A stretch of 64,000 bases of DNA from Metridium senile (GCA_949775045.1 OX459101.1:2658501-2722500), one strand, 5' to 3'. Counted from the stretch's first letter, positions 12,077 to 24,213 are shown. Numbers and translations are program-made. Notes: generated from the sequence alone by a model not told the origin.

Positions 12077-15000
12077 ATGAAAGTTATCAATATCATCGGG
12101 AAAGACAGTGGGAAAGACCGTGGGAGAAAAAGAAGGCTAAATAATGGACAGTTCGCTAAAAGTAGAGTGCCTATGAAGCGCCAAAAACTTGTAAACAATG
12201 ATGATTTTACGACTTTTACGACTGAAAATACCGGCGGTCCCGTGTGGCGTGAGGGAAGACGCATCGTTGAAATAGGCCACCTAGTTGATCAACTGTCTAA
12301 AGGTTGTAGCGACTGCCAGGAAGTTCTTTTACTTCACAACCTCATATCTGAGACAAAACAAGGACTAGGCAGTATTTTCCACATTCAGTGTGTCTGCGGC
12401 GAAATGAACTCGGTACGAACCGGCAAAACACATCGAGACCCAAATAAAAAACAAGTTGGATCGCCTATATGGGACATAAATACAAAAGCAGCCACAGGTT
12501 AGTCATCTGATAACTGTAATTTGCCGATTGTTTTTGTTTTAAAAACATAATTTGATCGTTTGTTGACCTTGTTATGCTCCTTGTGTATCTCTTGTTGTCG
12601 CTTTGTGTGGTCTAAGGACGGCGGATGACCGGACCTACTAGTTTTTCGTCTAAAATATTGTGCTTGTTTTTATTTTCATCTAAAAGCTGCTATGAACACT
12701 GGTTTCATCTAAAAGCTGCTATGAACACTGGCCTTGGAGCAACAGGAGTCAATTCATTTTTAACAACACTGAACATACCATGGATGAATAAGAACACATT
12801 TAGAAGTAGAGAAGTGGAAGCAAGTAAGGGGATAAGAGCAGTAGCTACAAATGCTTGCAATGAAGCCATAAAAGAAGAAGTAGAAAAAGTGTTGGAGACC
12901 AGAACTGAGTAAGAAATTTATTATGTTACATATTCACATTTTGCCTATTCTTTTAAAAAAGAAAATGACTTTTGTGTAGTTTGTTCAATAAACTAAGTTG
13001 ATTAAATTTGGTTAATATTCCCAAGATGTGTTGTTTAATATTTTTATGTTGTTATAAATTAAGGTTATTTTCCCACTATATTTTAAGCTGTGACAATTCA
13101 CCAAAAAACTGCAAGATTGATGCAAGCTTTGATGCTGGCTGGCAGAAACGTGGATCTGGGAGAGCATACAATAGTTTATCAGGTATAATGAAAACAGAAA
13201 TAATTGGAATTATGAAAAATATAACCTAATAATTCAATCTCCTAATTGCAATTTGCTTACTGATTTTGTTTTCTCTTTATCACCTTAAATTAAATTGTAC
13301 ATATAAATACATTAAATTATTATTATTAACATACATGATGTCAACTTATGAGGTATTTTTGCATTTAAAATTAGGACACTCTACAATGATAGGTTCCAGA
13401 AGTAAGAAAGTGCTCGATTACAGAGTAAAATGCAAGCAATGTAGGAAGTGCAATACTGCAAAGAAGAAAACACATTTTTGTGCTAGAAACTGGTCCGGGT
13501 CAGCGAAAGCGATGGAACCTGCCATGGGTGTCGAGATGTGCAAAAACCTTAAAGGTATAAATATATATATATATTAAACAGGTTCCCATTTAAATCTGAC
13601 CTTTACCATTTAAATATGTACTTATGCAAATTGTGTTGATGTGTGCTAAACACACAGATCAACCAATCAGAGAAGTTCACTTCAGAAATAATATACTCCG
13701 ATTGGTTGATCTGTGTGTTTAGCACACATCAACACAATTTGCATAAGTACAGATTTAAATGGGAAAGTACAGATTTAAATGGGAACCTGTTATATACATA
13801 TATATGTCTCACTTAAATTTTGATATTTTTTTATTAAGATTCACCACAAATATCAATAAAATAATATCACATGAAAGAAAGAGAAAAAAAGGAAAAACAA
13901 AAACTTGGTTGATGTAGGGACACCACAACAGCTTAGCCAATAACAGTGGGCCCATTTTAACATATTTGCAAAAATGTATTGTATGTTATTTTCTTTTTCA
14001 ATTTCATATATAATATTGTTTTTATTAGGAACTCTACAAACAATTGACAAAACTGGAAATTCAACAAGTGTCCAGTATGGCATAGGTAACATCATCATGG
14101 ATGGAGACACAACAACAATATCTCATATTCATAATGATGTTGATGAGAATATTGGTGTTTGGTCGGATGTTGGACATGCCAAAAAATCACTGTATGGCCA
14201 TCTAATTAAAGTTGGAGAACATCATAAACTTCTGTCAAAAAGTGTAGCAGAATATCTAACTAAGTGTTTTGGCTACCTTCTTACTCAAAACAAAGGGAAC
14301 CCAGACAAAATTGCCAAAGGATGCACAAGTATACCGAAGCATGCATTTGGTGACCACAGTTCTTGTGGGTCATGGTGTACCTACAATACAGACCCGTCAA
14401 AGTACTGCCACAAGTCATTACCTCATGGCAAAGATCTACATGGGGATGAACTAAAAATAGAACTAGTGAAGGTACAGCTTATTAATGACTTTTGATAATC
14501 TGGAGGTTGGAATTTGCAGTTGGCAATGCATTTTTTTGTGTGAAAAACCCTAATTTTCAACAATATATTTTAGTGACTATTCAATTCAGTCACTGTAACT
14601 AAAAGATATCTGAGAAATATGAAATACAAAGGAAACACTACCCTGTTATATATCATTAAGGAATTAAAAATGATACACATGTCTATATACTGTAATAAAC
14701 ACATTGGGAGCTGAAGAGCAAGAGAAAAGTATTGAAAAAATAAGAGGTGTAGCTGAGTATTTCCCAGAGTATTTATATCACAGTACACAAACGGGTGCAT
14801 ATTTCAATTTATATATATATTTTGCTGGCCTCAGCTATAAACATGGTAGTTGGCCAATCAGAGCATGCGCATATATTGCAACTGTATATAATGGCGACAC
14901 TCTTACTGTTGAGCTCAGAATTGTATTTCTAATTTATGATCTATTTGCTTTTAGGTTTTCAACCTGTTCTCTAAGTATGCTGAAAAGCTTGCTCCTTTGG

Positions 15001-16937
15001 GATCCACTCAAGCTAATGAGGCAATGAATCATAGTATTTCTGTTCGAGCTCCCAAGCGTATCCATTTTTCTGGGTCAACCAGTTTGCTAAATCGTGTAGC
15101 CCTGACTGTTGCAACAAAAAATAAAGGGAATACAGTAATTTGTGAGGTAAACTGAAACTGTTTTGTTAATACACTTTTGATGTTTAAGCCTTCTTCTTTA
15201 CACAGGATTGTATAAATCAAATTGCCCAAAGAGAAAAAAAAAAAACATAAACATTATGTGACTACATTTAAAGTGCCCATACAAATATAAATCTTTAAAC
15301 AATAATTGTTTATAAGTTTATCAATTCATTGGAATAAATTAAAATAATCTCCTATTGTTTCAGGTCAATGAAGCAAATAATATATCTCCCGGCACAATTA
15401 CATTATCATTTAACAAGAACAAAGACCAACAGTACAACAAACGTAAAGACAGGGAAACTACTAGGGAGTTCAGAAGAAATAGGCTGTCCCTTAAAAAGGC
15501 TAGATCACAACATACCCTGCATGCTGAGGTTGTTGAAGGAGCAACATACAAGTCAGGAATACAGTATCAACATGAAAATAATGATGATCTGACACCAATT
15601 CCCAAAGCATGTTATGCGCCAATACCGTCACCAGTTGGTCTGAACATCTCAAAACAAAATTCTACTGTTGTTGTGTTTGATCTGGAAACTTCCAATTTGG
15701 GTAAATATTGATATAAAATAAATGACAACCAAAGCTACAAACAAAGAAACAAGCAAACAAACAACACTTTAGCAAAGACTGTATGCTTGTACAAATAAAC
15801 CTAGTTATGTATGTGGCAACTAGCGAGTAAACTAGTATAGGCTGCGTCGGTGTTTGATATAAACAATAGGTAATTATATTATGAAATTTGTAACACCGTA
15901 AAAACTTTTGACTTTACTTTACTGACGTTTCAAGCTTTTGTCCTTCCTTTTATTCCGATAAAGGGCTAAAGCTTGAAACGCCAGTAAAGTTAAGTCAACA
16001 TTTTTTTACGGTTTACAATTAACAATTTTTTACAAATTTCATTATATAATTACCAATATTTATGTATAAATTTTTCAAATAACGGTTTTAAACACTTCAA
16101 TTAATGTTTTTTTTAGGTCTAAGTACTGCAGAAATTTGTCAGCTTTCAGCAGCTTCACTTCCCCAAGAAGATCAACCATCCGTCCTATATGACCAGTATG
16201 TAATGCCATTGAATGGTATTGCCTCGCATGCTTCAAAAGCAAATAGCCTTACAGTGGTTGCTGGACAACTCCTCTACAAATGCCAGCCTGTCAACACATC
16301 AAGTCTTGTTGATTGTTTGCAGAGCTTTCTACATTATTTAAAGTCATTCAATAAACCAGTAGTACTAATGGCCCACAACAATAAAGTCTTTGACTCCAGA
16401 ATCCTTGTAAAAGCATTTATGAAGTTAAATCTTGTTGAAGAGCTGCAACTACTAATCCAAGGATTTGTCGACACTCTTCCCCTCTTTCGAGAAATAATAC
16501 CGCACAGACCATCCTACAAACAAGAACAATTGGTTAGAGATATACTTGATGTGTCCTATGATGCCCATAATGGGTTAGAAGATGTCAAAGCACTGAGAGA
16601 CTTATTAACACATCTCAAACCAACAGACCAACAATATGACAGAAACAGTTTCTCATTTGGTCATGTTTCGGACTCATTAGAGCATCATACAAGAGTTGCC
16701 TACAATCTGCCTTCATTAATGCCACTTGTTGATAGAAAAGTTATCTCAAAAAGTATGGCTCAGAAAATGGCTGGTTCTAACCTGAATTACCATCATTTAA
16801 AACTTGCGTTTCAAAGGGGTGGCATGGAGGGAATAAAATGTCTCTTGGCAGAAAAGAATAGCAACACTTTGAAAGCAAGAGTCACAATATCTAAGAAAAT
16901 TGTAACAAAACTTATTAATTTTATGGAAACATACTAA
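12077..16937 (+). CDS. Transposase-like protein fused to a DEDDh exonuclease domain (8 exons)
   Basis: Exons 12077-12497, 12716-12908, 13088-13182, 13375-13554, 14029-14471, 14955-15146, 15364-15700 and 16117-16937. All introns are GT-AG and all phases agree, giving 893 codons without a stop. The N-terminus is basic (bipartite K/R clusters, likely nuclear) with a CxC pair in a possible zinc site. The middle has the signature of the Mutator-like/Kolobok transposase domain: DAGWQKRGSGRAYNSLSG, a KCKQCRKC knuckle, GSAKAMEP, IIMDGDTTT and a Cys/His-rich tail. The C-terminus is a DnaQ-like 3'-5' exonuclease of DEDDh type: D614 and E616 (FDLETSNLG), D713 (HNNKVFD), H771 and D776 (DAHNGLEDV). The expected role is cut-and-paste transposition with DNA end trimming. 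Intactness suggests a recently active element or a domesticated gene. The exonuclease assignment is firm on motifs; the superfamily name is less so. Confidence 0.8.
12675..12732 (+). repeat. 29-bp tandem duplication containing a splice acceptor
   Basis: The unit beginning TTCATCTAAAAGCTGC occurs twice in a row, so the AAAAG acceptor of exon 2 of the transposase-exonuclease gene exists at both 12686 and 12715. Only the second keeps the frame with exon 1; use of the first leads to a TAA within a few codons. Confidence 0.8.
13579..13796. mobile_element. Long hairpin element in an intron
   Basis: Begins AACAGGTTCCCATTTAAAT and ends with the complement. Roughly 60 bp of perfect arms around CTAAACACACAGATCAACC flank a short loop. 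It is embedded in TA-rich sequence, so a TA target duplication is plausible but cannot be told from the background. It lies in intron 4 of the transposase-exonuclease gene, so it is younger than the host element. Confidence 0.75.
15815..16060. mobile_element. Partial copy of the CTAGCGAGTAAACTAG inverted-repeat element
   Basis: Carries the terminal motif CTAGCGAGTAAACTAG, then GGCTGCGTCGGTGTTTGATA, then a stem in which TTTACTGACGTTTCAAGC pairs with GCTTGAAACGCCAGTAAA. It is the same family as the array-bearing element at 29092-30611 and lies in intron 7 of the transposase-exonuclease gene. Confidence 0.75.
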
Positions 16938-17129
16938 ATAAACAACTTTTTGAAGCCTAATTGGCTTAATAGCAGTAGAGGTTTTTTTACATTTAAGATT
17001 TTTATAAATATAACTGCCTTGCAGGGTGGTGTCGTGCAATTACATAATGTTATTCTAATTGACTAAATAAATAAAAGCCTTGTGACCAAGGCTTATAGTA
17101 ACAAGCCAAAATTGTACACTTGTATTTTT

Positions 17130-17535
17130 GTATCACTGTGTCAACACTTTGTACATGAAATATAATATAGTTCTGCTCTTTCCATGCTGTCTAATGTAGA
17201 TTTTACTTAGTGAATATTAGTCTTTAACATAGAAAAGTAAAGTTGTAAGGAGGAAGTGTTCCCTTGTAGTTGTTGTTTCTGTTTGAATAGGGTGATAGGG
17301 CAAAATTACTAAAATATAGGCTCTAAATTACTATTAGTAAAGTGAAAACACTAAAACCATGAAATAATAACAAAATAGTTTTTACTAATAGTTTAGTCAT
17401 TTTCACTCAAACAGAAACATCAAATACAAATGGAAAAACAATACCTCTTTACAACTTTACTTGTTTTTGATAGTGACTATATATTAAATAGTCACTAAAT
17501 AAGACCTATAACACAGCAATTTGACTTTATTTCTA
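17130..17535. mobile_element. MITE remnants of the TAGTCACTAAATAA family
   Basis: Two facing degenerate copies share TAGTCACT, ACAACTTTACTT and GACTTTATTTC blocks with the better copies at 25414-25704 and 31285-31480. No coding potential. Lies between the stop codon of the exonuclease gene and the right end of its transposon. Confidence 0.55.
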
Positions 17536-17893
17536 AGATTAAATGTTTAGTACTCTATGGGAATTGAATTATGTACGACTGAAAATGTGATAATTATCAA
17601 TTACTCACATAAGAGACTTTTCGATTATCGATATTTTCACCTGATTTTATTGATCGCTATCGATTGAATGTGTATATATTGACAACATTACATAACAAAC
17701 ATGTCATGTACGCTAGTTTTTTGACATAATTATGACCGAAATCATATTGTGTAAATTATCAGAACAAAAAGCCAAAAGTACAAAACAAAAACAACAAAAA
17801 ACAGATATCTTCATTCATGTGTATAAACTAAAAAACTATGTAAGCATATTTCCCAAGCAACGTGCACTGAAAAATTATATGACAATCTTCTTA

Positions 17894-18718
17894 TGTACGA
17901 GTCAAATCCAAAGGTGCCCATCCCCCCCCCCGGGCAAACCCCGGGCATTTGACAAGACTTGGGTTCCGTATAGTGGGGAATTTGACGCCGATTAGCTACT
18001 TGAACGGGCGGGCATTTGACGAGTGTCGGCCATCTTTAAAAATACCCAGAAAGCATTGGAGTCCTAACCACAGGTAGCCCATGATCAGGCAAAAGTCACA
18101 CGGGAACGGAAACGAAAAGCAAAGAATTGATAGATAGTTTTTCCTTGTTATACACCTATCTCAAAAAACGTCAGAAAGAATTGGCGATTGACGAACAGCG
18201 ATTGCAAAGGAGCTCTGGGTACTGTTCTTTCACAAGTAAAATTAAATTAACGAAGTATAAATGCTTGTCTTTGTGTTTTAGAGTCGAAAAGTGCAAAGAA
18301 AATCCAAGTTCTTTCAGTTTTTAAGATAGATTTGTGAATTATATCGAGATCCATCTTTCGGTCGTGCAATCACCAATCAAAAATTGCCAATAACCATTCT
18401 CTTCTTCAACGTTTTTTGAAATTTCCCTTCATATTAATAGATTGTACAAGTTTTGTCTACCATGTTCATGAGACGTCATGTAGTAGAAGGAAGTTTAAGT
18501 ATTTTCTTTTCTACTTAAAGTAAAATTTGAGTTTATCACTGACTCGAGGGGCGGGCTGAGGGGCGGGCATTTGACCATTCTGTTGTTTCAATAGTGGGGC
18601 ATTTGACTGTTCAGTTTGCCCAGATGGTGGGGAATTTGACCAATTTTTTTTCAAAAAGTCAAATGCCCGGGGGTTTGCCCGGGGGGGGGGATGGGCACCT
18701 TTGGATTTGACTCGTACA
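17894..18718. mobile_element. 825-bp inverted-repeat element with TTA duplication
   Basis: Ends are TGTACGAGTCAAATCCAAAG and its complement, followed by GGTGCCCATCC and a C/G run. The terminal inverted repeat is about 60 bp and continues into GGGCATTTGAC motifs. TTA flanks both sides (17891-17893 and 18719-18721). The interior holds only short, unconvincing reading frames. It is nested inside the Kolobok-like element. A three-base duplication would fit Academ or PIF/Harbinger-type non-autonomous elements; I cannot choose. Confidence 0.75.
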
Positions 18719-19512
18719 TTACTCCTCTTCTTTATACTCACCAACAAACACTGAAGAATGAATTGCATCCATCCAAAAAGAAACTCCATTTCTCTTTATA
18801 GCCATAGATAACTTTTGAAGATCTGTTTGTGTGATTTGATTTTATAATTATGCGAAATGAGTCCACTTTCTTCTTCGTAGCCATTCCTACTATACGTGCA
18901 TGTGCTGGCCGCCATTTTGGAAGCACCCAAAATGCAATGCAGACAGCATGTTTTGAATTTTACCGGGGAGGGAGTGGGGATAAATTGTCACCAACACTCA
19001 ATTCAAAGCATAAATTCGAGATATACCACCCATTAACTCAAAAAAACGCGTGGGTACCCCTACTTTTTGTTAGCAAAAATTGTGATGTACATATTTAAGT
19101 AATTTTTTAAGATGATATTTTAAAAATAAAAATGGTTTCAATTGGGGATTTACTCATTAGTTCATATCCCGCGCAAAATCACTTTTCCTCTTTTTTGAGT
19201 CAAAACTCATTAAAAGTAATAGTTGAGCATTTGATGGAAGAAAACCTTAATTTATTATAAAAAGCACCCATGTAGTAGATTATTATTTCACGTTTATTTC
19301 TTGAATAACTCTTAACAGTATGAAATATTATTTCTTTAAAATTCGCAAAAATACACCTACGTCATCAGGTATTTAACATTAATTATCTCGCTTCGATGCG
19401 AGGTGACCCCCCAATTTTTTTCCAGTTTTAGATAGCCCATTAGGTGTTTCAAATAACTGGTATAGTTTCAATGAAATAAAAATGGGTTGCAATTACTAGG
19501 CACCAGCCTTAA

Positions 19513-19891
19513 CGTTGGAAAACAATTATCACATGTATGCGAGGCTGGGCAGTCAAGAAGAAATGTTATTCAAATTGGCCGCCATATTTCGATTCGGTGT
19601 ATGACTTACTGCAAATAAATCAAATCAAAATAAGTGACCATGGGTCTTTATTTAAGAAGCTAGGAAAACAAAATAAATATAGGAACAATTAATAAAGCAG
19701 TAGATGTATGAATGAATAGAAAAGTATCACTACGGTAGTTATTGTAATTTTGGCAATGATTACAATCCCAATATTATTGTTTCAACAAGTGTAAATTTTG
19801 ACAATGAAATCCTTTAGCAGTTTTGAAGCAGCATGCAGGGCCTGCTCGGTTGACAAACAGCAACAATAACTATAATATCATTGCACTTGGA
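19513..19891. other. Non-coding stretch, nothing recognised
   Basis: AT-rich sequence right of the transposon end with no open frame, hairpin or tandem repeat that I can support. Confidence 0.5.
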
Positions 19892-20030
19892 GTGGTTTTC
19901 ATAAACCCGTGAAACACTCTTTAGTGTATCACTCTTTAATATACTGTAATTCCATTGTATTCTTTTGTTGTTATTTGACGATTACACTTTAACTAATACA
20001 CTTTGTTTCACGGGTTAATAAAAACCACGC
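19892..20030. mobile_element. Hairpin element with AACCCGTGAAACA ends
   Basis: The left arm GTGGTTTTCATAAACCCGTG pairs with CACGGGTTAATAAAAACCAC on the right. A related right half (ATTCCATTGTTTTC to TTTCACGGGTTAA) recurs at about 20515-20626. Probably a non-autonomous element family. Confidence 0.6.
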
Positions 20031-20799
20031 TAATGTATGTAGAACTTTAATTGAAGTGTATTTAAGGGTATTTTTATCACGGTTAGCTACGGACTAGCCT
20101 AGAGTCTTCCATCATTTCCTCTATATAGTAGTAACTTACTGTGTAGAGTATGATTCATTTTTATCTGTAAATAAATAAAAAACAAATAAAAGAATCTATG
20201 GCAGGTTATTTAGGGCTGGGACTGTCATTACTGGTTGCTTGATAAAGGTATAGGTTCTGGAACTTTCACTATCGTTCACTTAATAAAAGTGTATTGGGGG
20301 TTGGTCGGCCTCTACCAATCGGCAATTGTAGTTTCTGGGATCTAAGATAACTCGCTTAAAACGTTTATAAAAAAAAACTATAAGAAATCCGGCTTCGATC
20401 AGTTGAGGAGCGTGCTTCTCTTAACACTTCTCTCGTGTTCTGGCAGTCCCCGCGTGCTTTATAACTATGCACACAGCACCATTAGAGTGGAGTCATTTAA
20501 CGCGCCGGGTTAACGCGTGAAATAGATATTAGACTAATACACCTTAGCAGTCTCTAATTCCATTGTTTTCTTTTGTGTCTATTTGACTATTACACCTTGA
20601 CTATTTAATTTTGTTTCACGGGTTAAATGTCTTCACTCTATATTCTACAGTATCAATAAGGTTTTGCCTTCTTTATTACTGCGTGCTTCTCTTAACACTT
20701 CTCTCGTGTTCTGACAACCCCTGCGTGCTTTCTAACTGCATACAGCACGCGCGCGTTTTCTATTTCTCTATTATATTGTACAGTATCAATAAGGTCGTG

Positions 20800-22095
20800 T
20801 CGTCTTTATTACATACGTGTAGGTAAGGTTAAGGGTTGCTATCTTATCATGCGTATTGTCGCTACGTACTCCAACATAACACGCGCGCGCGTTTTCCATT
20901 TCTCCATTAATATATTCTACAGTATCTCCATAAGCTTGTGTCGTTTTTATTACTACAGTGTAGTGCTTAAGGTTTGCTATCTTATCATGCGTATTGTCGC
21001 TACGTATTCCAAAATATCACGCTCGCGCGTTTTCTATTTCTCCATTATATTCTACAGTATATCCATAAGCTTGTGTCGTTTTTATTACTACAGTGTAGTG
21101 CTTTAAGGTTTGCTATCTTATCATGCGTATTGTCGCTACGTATTCCAACATATCACGCGCGCGCGTTTTCTATTTCTCCATTATATTCTATAGTATATCC
21201 ACAAGCTTGTGTCGTTTTTATTACTACCAGTGTAGTGCTTTAAGGTTTGCTATCTTATCATGCGTATCGCCACTACGTATTCCAACATATCACGCTCGGG
21301 CGTTTTCTATTTCTCCATTATATTCTACAGTATATCCACAAGCTTGCGTCGTTTTTATTACTACAGTGTAGTGCTTTAAGGTTTGCTATCTTATCATGCG
21401 TATTGTCGCTACGTACTCCAACATATCACGCGCGCGCGTTTTCTATTTCTCCATTATATTCTACAGTATATCCACAAGCTTGTGTCGTTTTTATTACTAC
21501 AGTGTAGTGCTTTAAGGTTTGCTATCTTATCATGCGTATTGTCGCTACGTATTCCAACATATCACGCGCGCGCATTTTCTATTTCTTCATTATATTCTAC
21601 ATGTATCCATAAGGTTGTGTCGTCTTTATTACTACATGTAGTGCTTTGAGGTTTGCTATCTTATCATGCATATCGCCGCTACGTATTCCAACATATCACG
21701 CGCGCGCATTTTCTATTTCTTCATTATATTCTACATGTATCCATAAGGTTGTGTCGTCTTTATTACTACGTGTAGTGCTTTGAGGTTTGCTATCTTATCA
21801 TGCATATCGCCGCTACGTATTCCAACATATCACGCGCGCGCATTTTCTATTTCTTCATTATATTCTACATGTATCCATAAGGTTGTGTCGTCTTTATTAC
21901 TACGTGTAGTGCTTTGAGGTTTGCTATCTTATCATGCATATCGCCGCTACGTATTCCAACATATCACGCGCGCGCATTTTCTATTTCTTCATTATATTCT
22001 ACATGTATCCATAAGGTTGTGTCGTCTTTATTACTACGTGTAGTGCTTTGAGGTTTGCTATCTTATCATGCGTATCGCCGCTACGTATTCCAACA
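20800..22095. repeat. 136-137-bp minisatellite with CGCGCG cores, about 10 copies
   Basis: The anchor CTTATCATGCRTATYG recurs about every 136-137 bp (near 20846, 20983, 21120, 21257, 21393, 21530, 21663, 21797, 21931 and 22065). Each unit has an alternating CGCGCGCG core followed by TTTTCTATTTCT, then a CTACAGTATATCC or CTACATGTATCC block. The last four copies are more alike (GCATATCGCCGC variant) than the first six. Units are not a multiple of three throughout, and the short frames in them are not genes. A degenerate relative (GCGTGCTTCTCTTAACACTT) occurs twice at 20411 and 20681. Confidence 0.9.
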
Positions 22096-22253
22096 CTTTA
22101 AAACATCAGAATAGAACGGAAAGACACTTTGAAAACTCTGACGTACATCAAAAATCAATAGGGTTAATTATCAAGTATATTGTTTACATAGGATAATAGG
22201 TAATAATAGAATAGAATATGAGCATATTTTTAGAAATATCTAAAAAAGGAATA

Positions 22254-23364
22254 TGCGCAATATAAGTATTAAACTTATCAGTTAAAGAATGAACAGAATT
22301 TGTACTAAAATTAGATTCTTAAGGTCAATTTTTAAATCACTCTTAATACATTTTTTAGTAAAATTCTTAAATTTTCTCCTAGTCCATAAGCAAAGAGAGC
22401 TAAAAAAATAAATAAAAAGTACATAAACTCTGAAAACGTCATAAATCCTATAGTCTGTCATTCAAGCTTTTGATATTTCAGTAGTTTTAAAAACATATTT
22501 TAAAATAATAATAAAAAATAAGTTAACCTTTTTCAAATAAATACTTTTCACATTTTCGATAATTATTTCACCTTTGATATTTGCGTGTAATTTTGTTTTG
22601 AAATACTAAGACTTATTAAGCCTGAATAAGATATTGTCTAAGTGTGTAGAATTCAGTGAACATTTTCAAAGCCATTTTAAAGACTGTATTCTTTTCTGCT
22701 TGTGTGCTTGAGTGATTGTAGCTGCTTCTCACGAAACCTGCTAACCCTTTTAGCAGGTTAGTTTACATTGCAATATTAATTAAATTACACAAACATGGTA
22801 ATTTAATCACAACTATAAATTAGTAGTATATTGTTTAACTTGAATATGTGACTTTCACCTTCTGCTTTCACTGTTTTTATTGATCAAGAATTAAGACACT
22901 AATATCCGAGGCGTCATTCCTGTGCAATAACCGTGGAAAATTGGTCTCATTGACCAATCATATGCCGTGTTCTAAAGGGCTTTTTGATTTATGCTGTCGT
23001 TGGGTATAATACTGATTTGTATTGCTTTCGGTGTGTTAAATCAACCTTATAGTTTAAAAACAAGATTAAATTAAAAACTTTGCAGAATGATAGCACAACA
23101 GGACATCAATTCAGTCGCGAATAGGATTCCCCCTACTACAATAAATACCCACTGCGCAATATAAGTATTAAACTTATCAGTTAAAGAATGAACAGAATTT
23201 GTACTAAAATTAGATTCTTAAGGTCAATTTTTAAATCACTCTTAATACATTTTTTAGTAAAATTCTTAAATTTTCTCCTAGTCCATAAGCAAAGAGAGCT
23301 AAAAAAATAAATAAAAAGTACATAAACTCTGAAAACGTCATAAATCCTATAGTCTGTCATTCAA
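22254..23364. repeat. Identical 212-bp direct repeats flanking a 687-bp block
   Basis: 22254-22465 and 23153-23364 are identical as read, begin TGCGCAATATAAG and end TGTCATTCAA. The 687 bp between them (22466-23152) are a second copy of 26322-27210. The TG...CA-like ends resemble LTRs, but there is no primer-binding site, polypurine tract, target duplication or coding sequence. A tandem duplication is the simpler reading. Confidence 0.8.
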
Positions 23365-24213
23365 TGATATCAAATCAACAATAGTTTTGAACAAGGAACT
23401 CTGAAATGATATTGAAATACTATATGAGATATTTGCGGGATTTTAATGAACAAAGTCAACCCTCATCCCACATCTTGTTCAAGAAAATATTGGTAAAAAA
23501 GCAAATCAATTCAAAAATATGCCTTTTCTCAGTCTTTCAGCTTCAAACAAACTACAGAATGAAAATCCCAATCGTAGAATATTAGAATTGTTGAGTTTTA
23601 CCTGCTTTTTTCGCTTGTAGCGCCCTAAATAGTGCGGTGTCCCCTAATTTGTTTTCGCTTTTCACATTACTATATGATAATCTTGTTTATTAATTTTCTA
23701 TAGTAATTTTGACTTTTATAGATTCATGACCACAAAAAATGACTGGTAATACACTGAAATGATCATAAAATAGCTAAATCTTTGGCTTTTCAAAGGCTAG
23801 AAAATATGATAACAATAGTAAAAAAAACCTTTAAATTTAGTGAGCTTATTTTGGAACCATTTAGGGCAAAAAGTGCCTTACACCACTCACCACAGTTCTA
23901 AAACGAGCACGGTGACCCTATTTTTATTTCAGTTTTGAGTTCTACCTGTCATATATTATGTGGAAAAAGTTTTAAAAAATTCTATCGAAGGAATCCACGT
24001 CCCGAACTACCTTAAGTGATGTTAGTGATATTGGGATCATTCGGATGTGTTTACTGACTTGAGAAAGAATGTTAATGCCACGGGTTATTGACGTTACGTT
24101 TATACAACCTGAGCGGAAATCACTTAAGTAAGAGTTTGAAATGAAAAGAAAGTGTCAATCCCATTTCTAGTTCCCATATACATTCAAATAACTTTTCAAT
24201 GCGTCAATCCAGG
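23365..24213. other. Non-coding 3' flank of the acidic-protein gene
   Basis: AT-rich, without open frames above background or clear repeats. It lies downstream of the minus-strand gene at 24310-27921. Confidence 0.5.

Larger units (their letters stand above)
11918..19508 (+). mobile_element. TTAA-flanked DNA transposon, Kolobok-like, 7.6 kb
   Basis: The left end GGCTGGTGCATAGT (11918-11931) and the complement of the right end (GGCTGGTGCCTAGT, 19508 back to 19495) match at 13 of 14 positions. Both are bordered outside by TTAA (11914-11917 and 19509-19512), the target duplication used by Kolobok and piggyBac superfamilies. Between them lies an eight-exon gene with a transposase-like core. Younger insertions are nested in it: a hairpin at 13579-13796, a partial element at 15815-16060, MITE remnants at 17130-17535 and an 825-bp element at 17894-18718. 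Seen: ends, TTAA and gene. Inferred: Kolobok rather than another TTAA family, because the core domain resembles the Mutator/Kolobok-type Cys-rich DDE fold and not piggyBac. Confidence 0.68.

Noticed and set aside
18127..18324. 65-codon frame inside the 825-bp element
   Set aside because: Short, no recognisable motif, and in a non-autonomous element.
11814..19644. CCCATGGTCACTTA and its complement as transposon ends
   Set aside because: The inverted match is only 14 bp with no target duplication; the TTAA-bordered GGCTGGTGC ends just inside are better supported.
20849..21649. Overlapping plus-strand frames of 82-89 codons
   Set aside because: Repeated copies of the 137-bp minisatellite in shifting frames.
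22254..23364. LTR retrotransposon (TG...CA direct repeats)
   Set aside because: No primer-binding site, polypurine tract, target duplication or coding sequence; the internal block exists elsewhere without the repeats.
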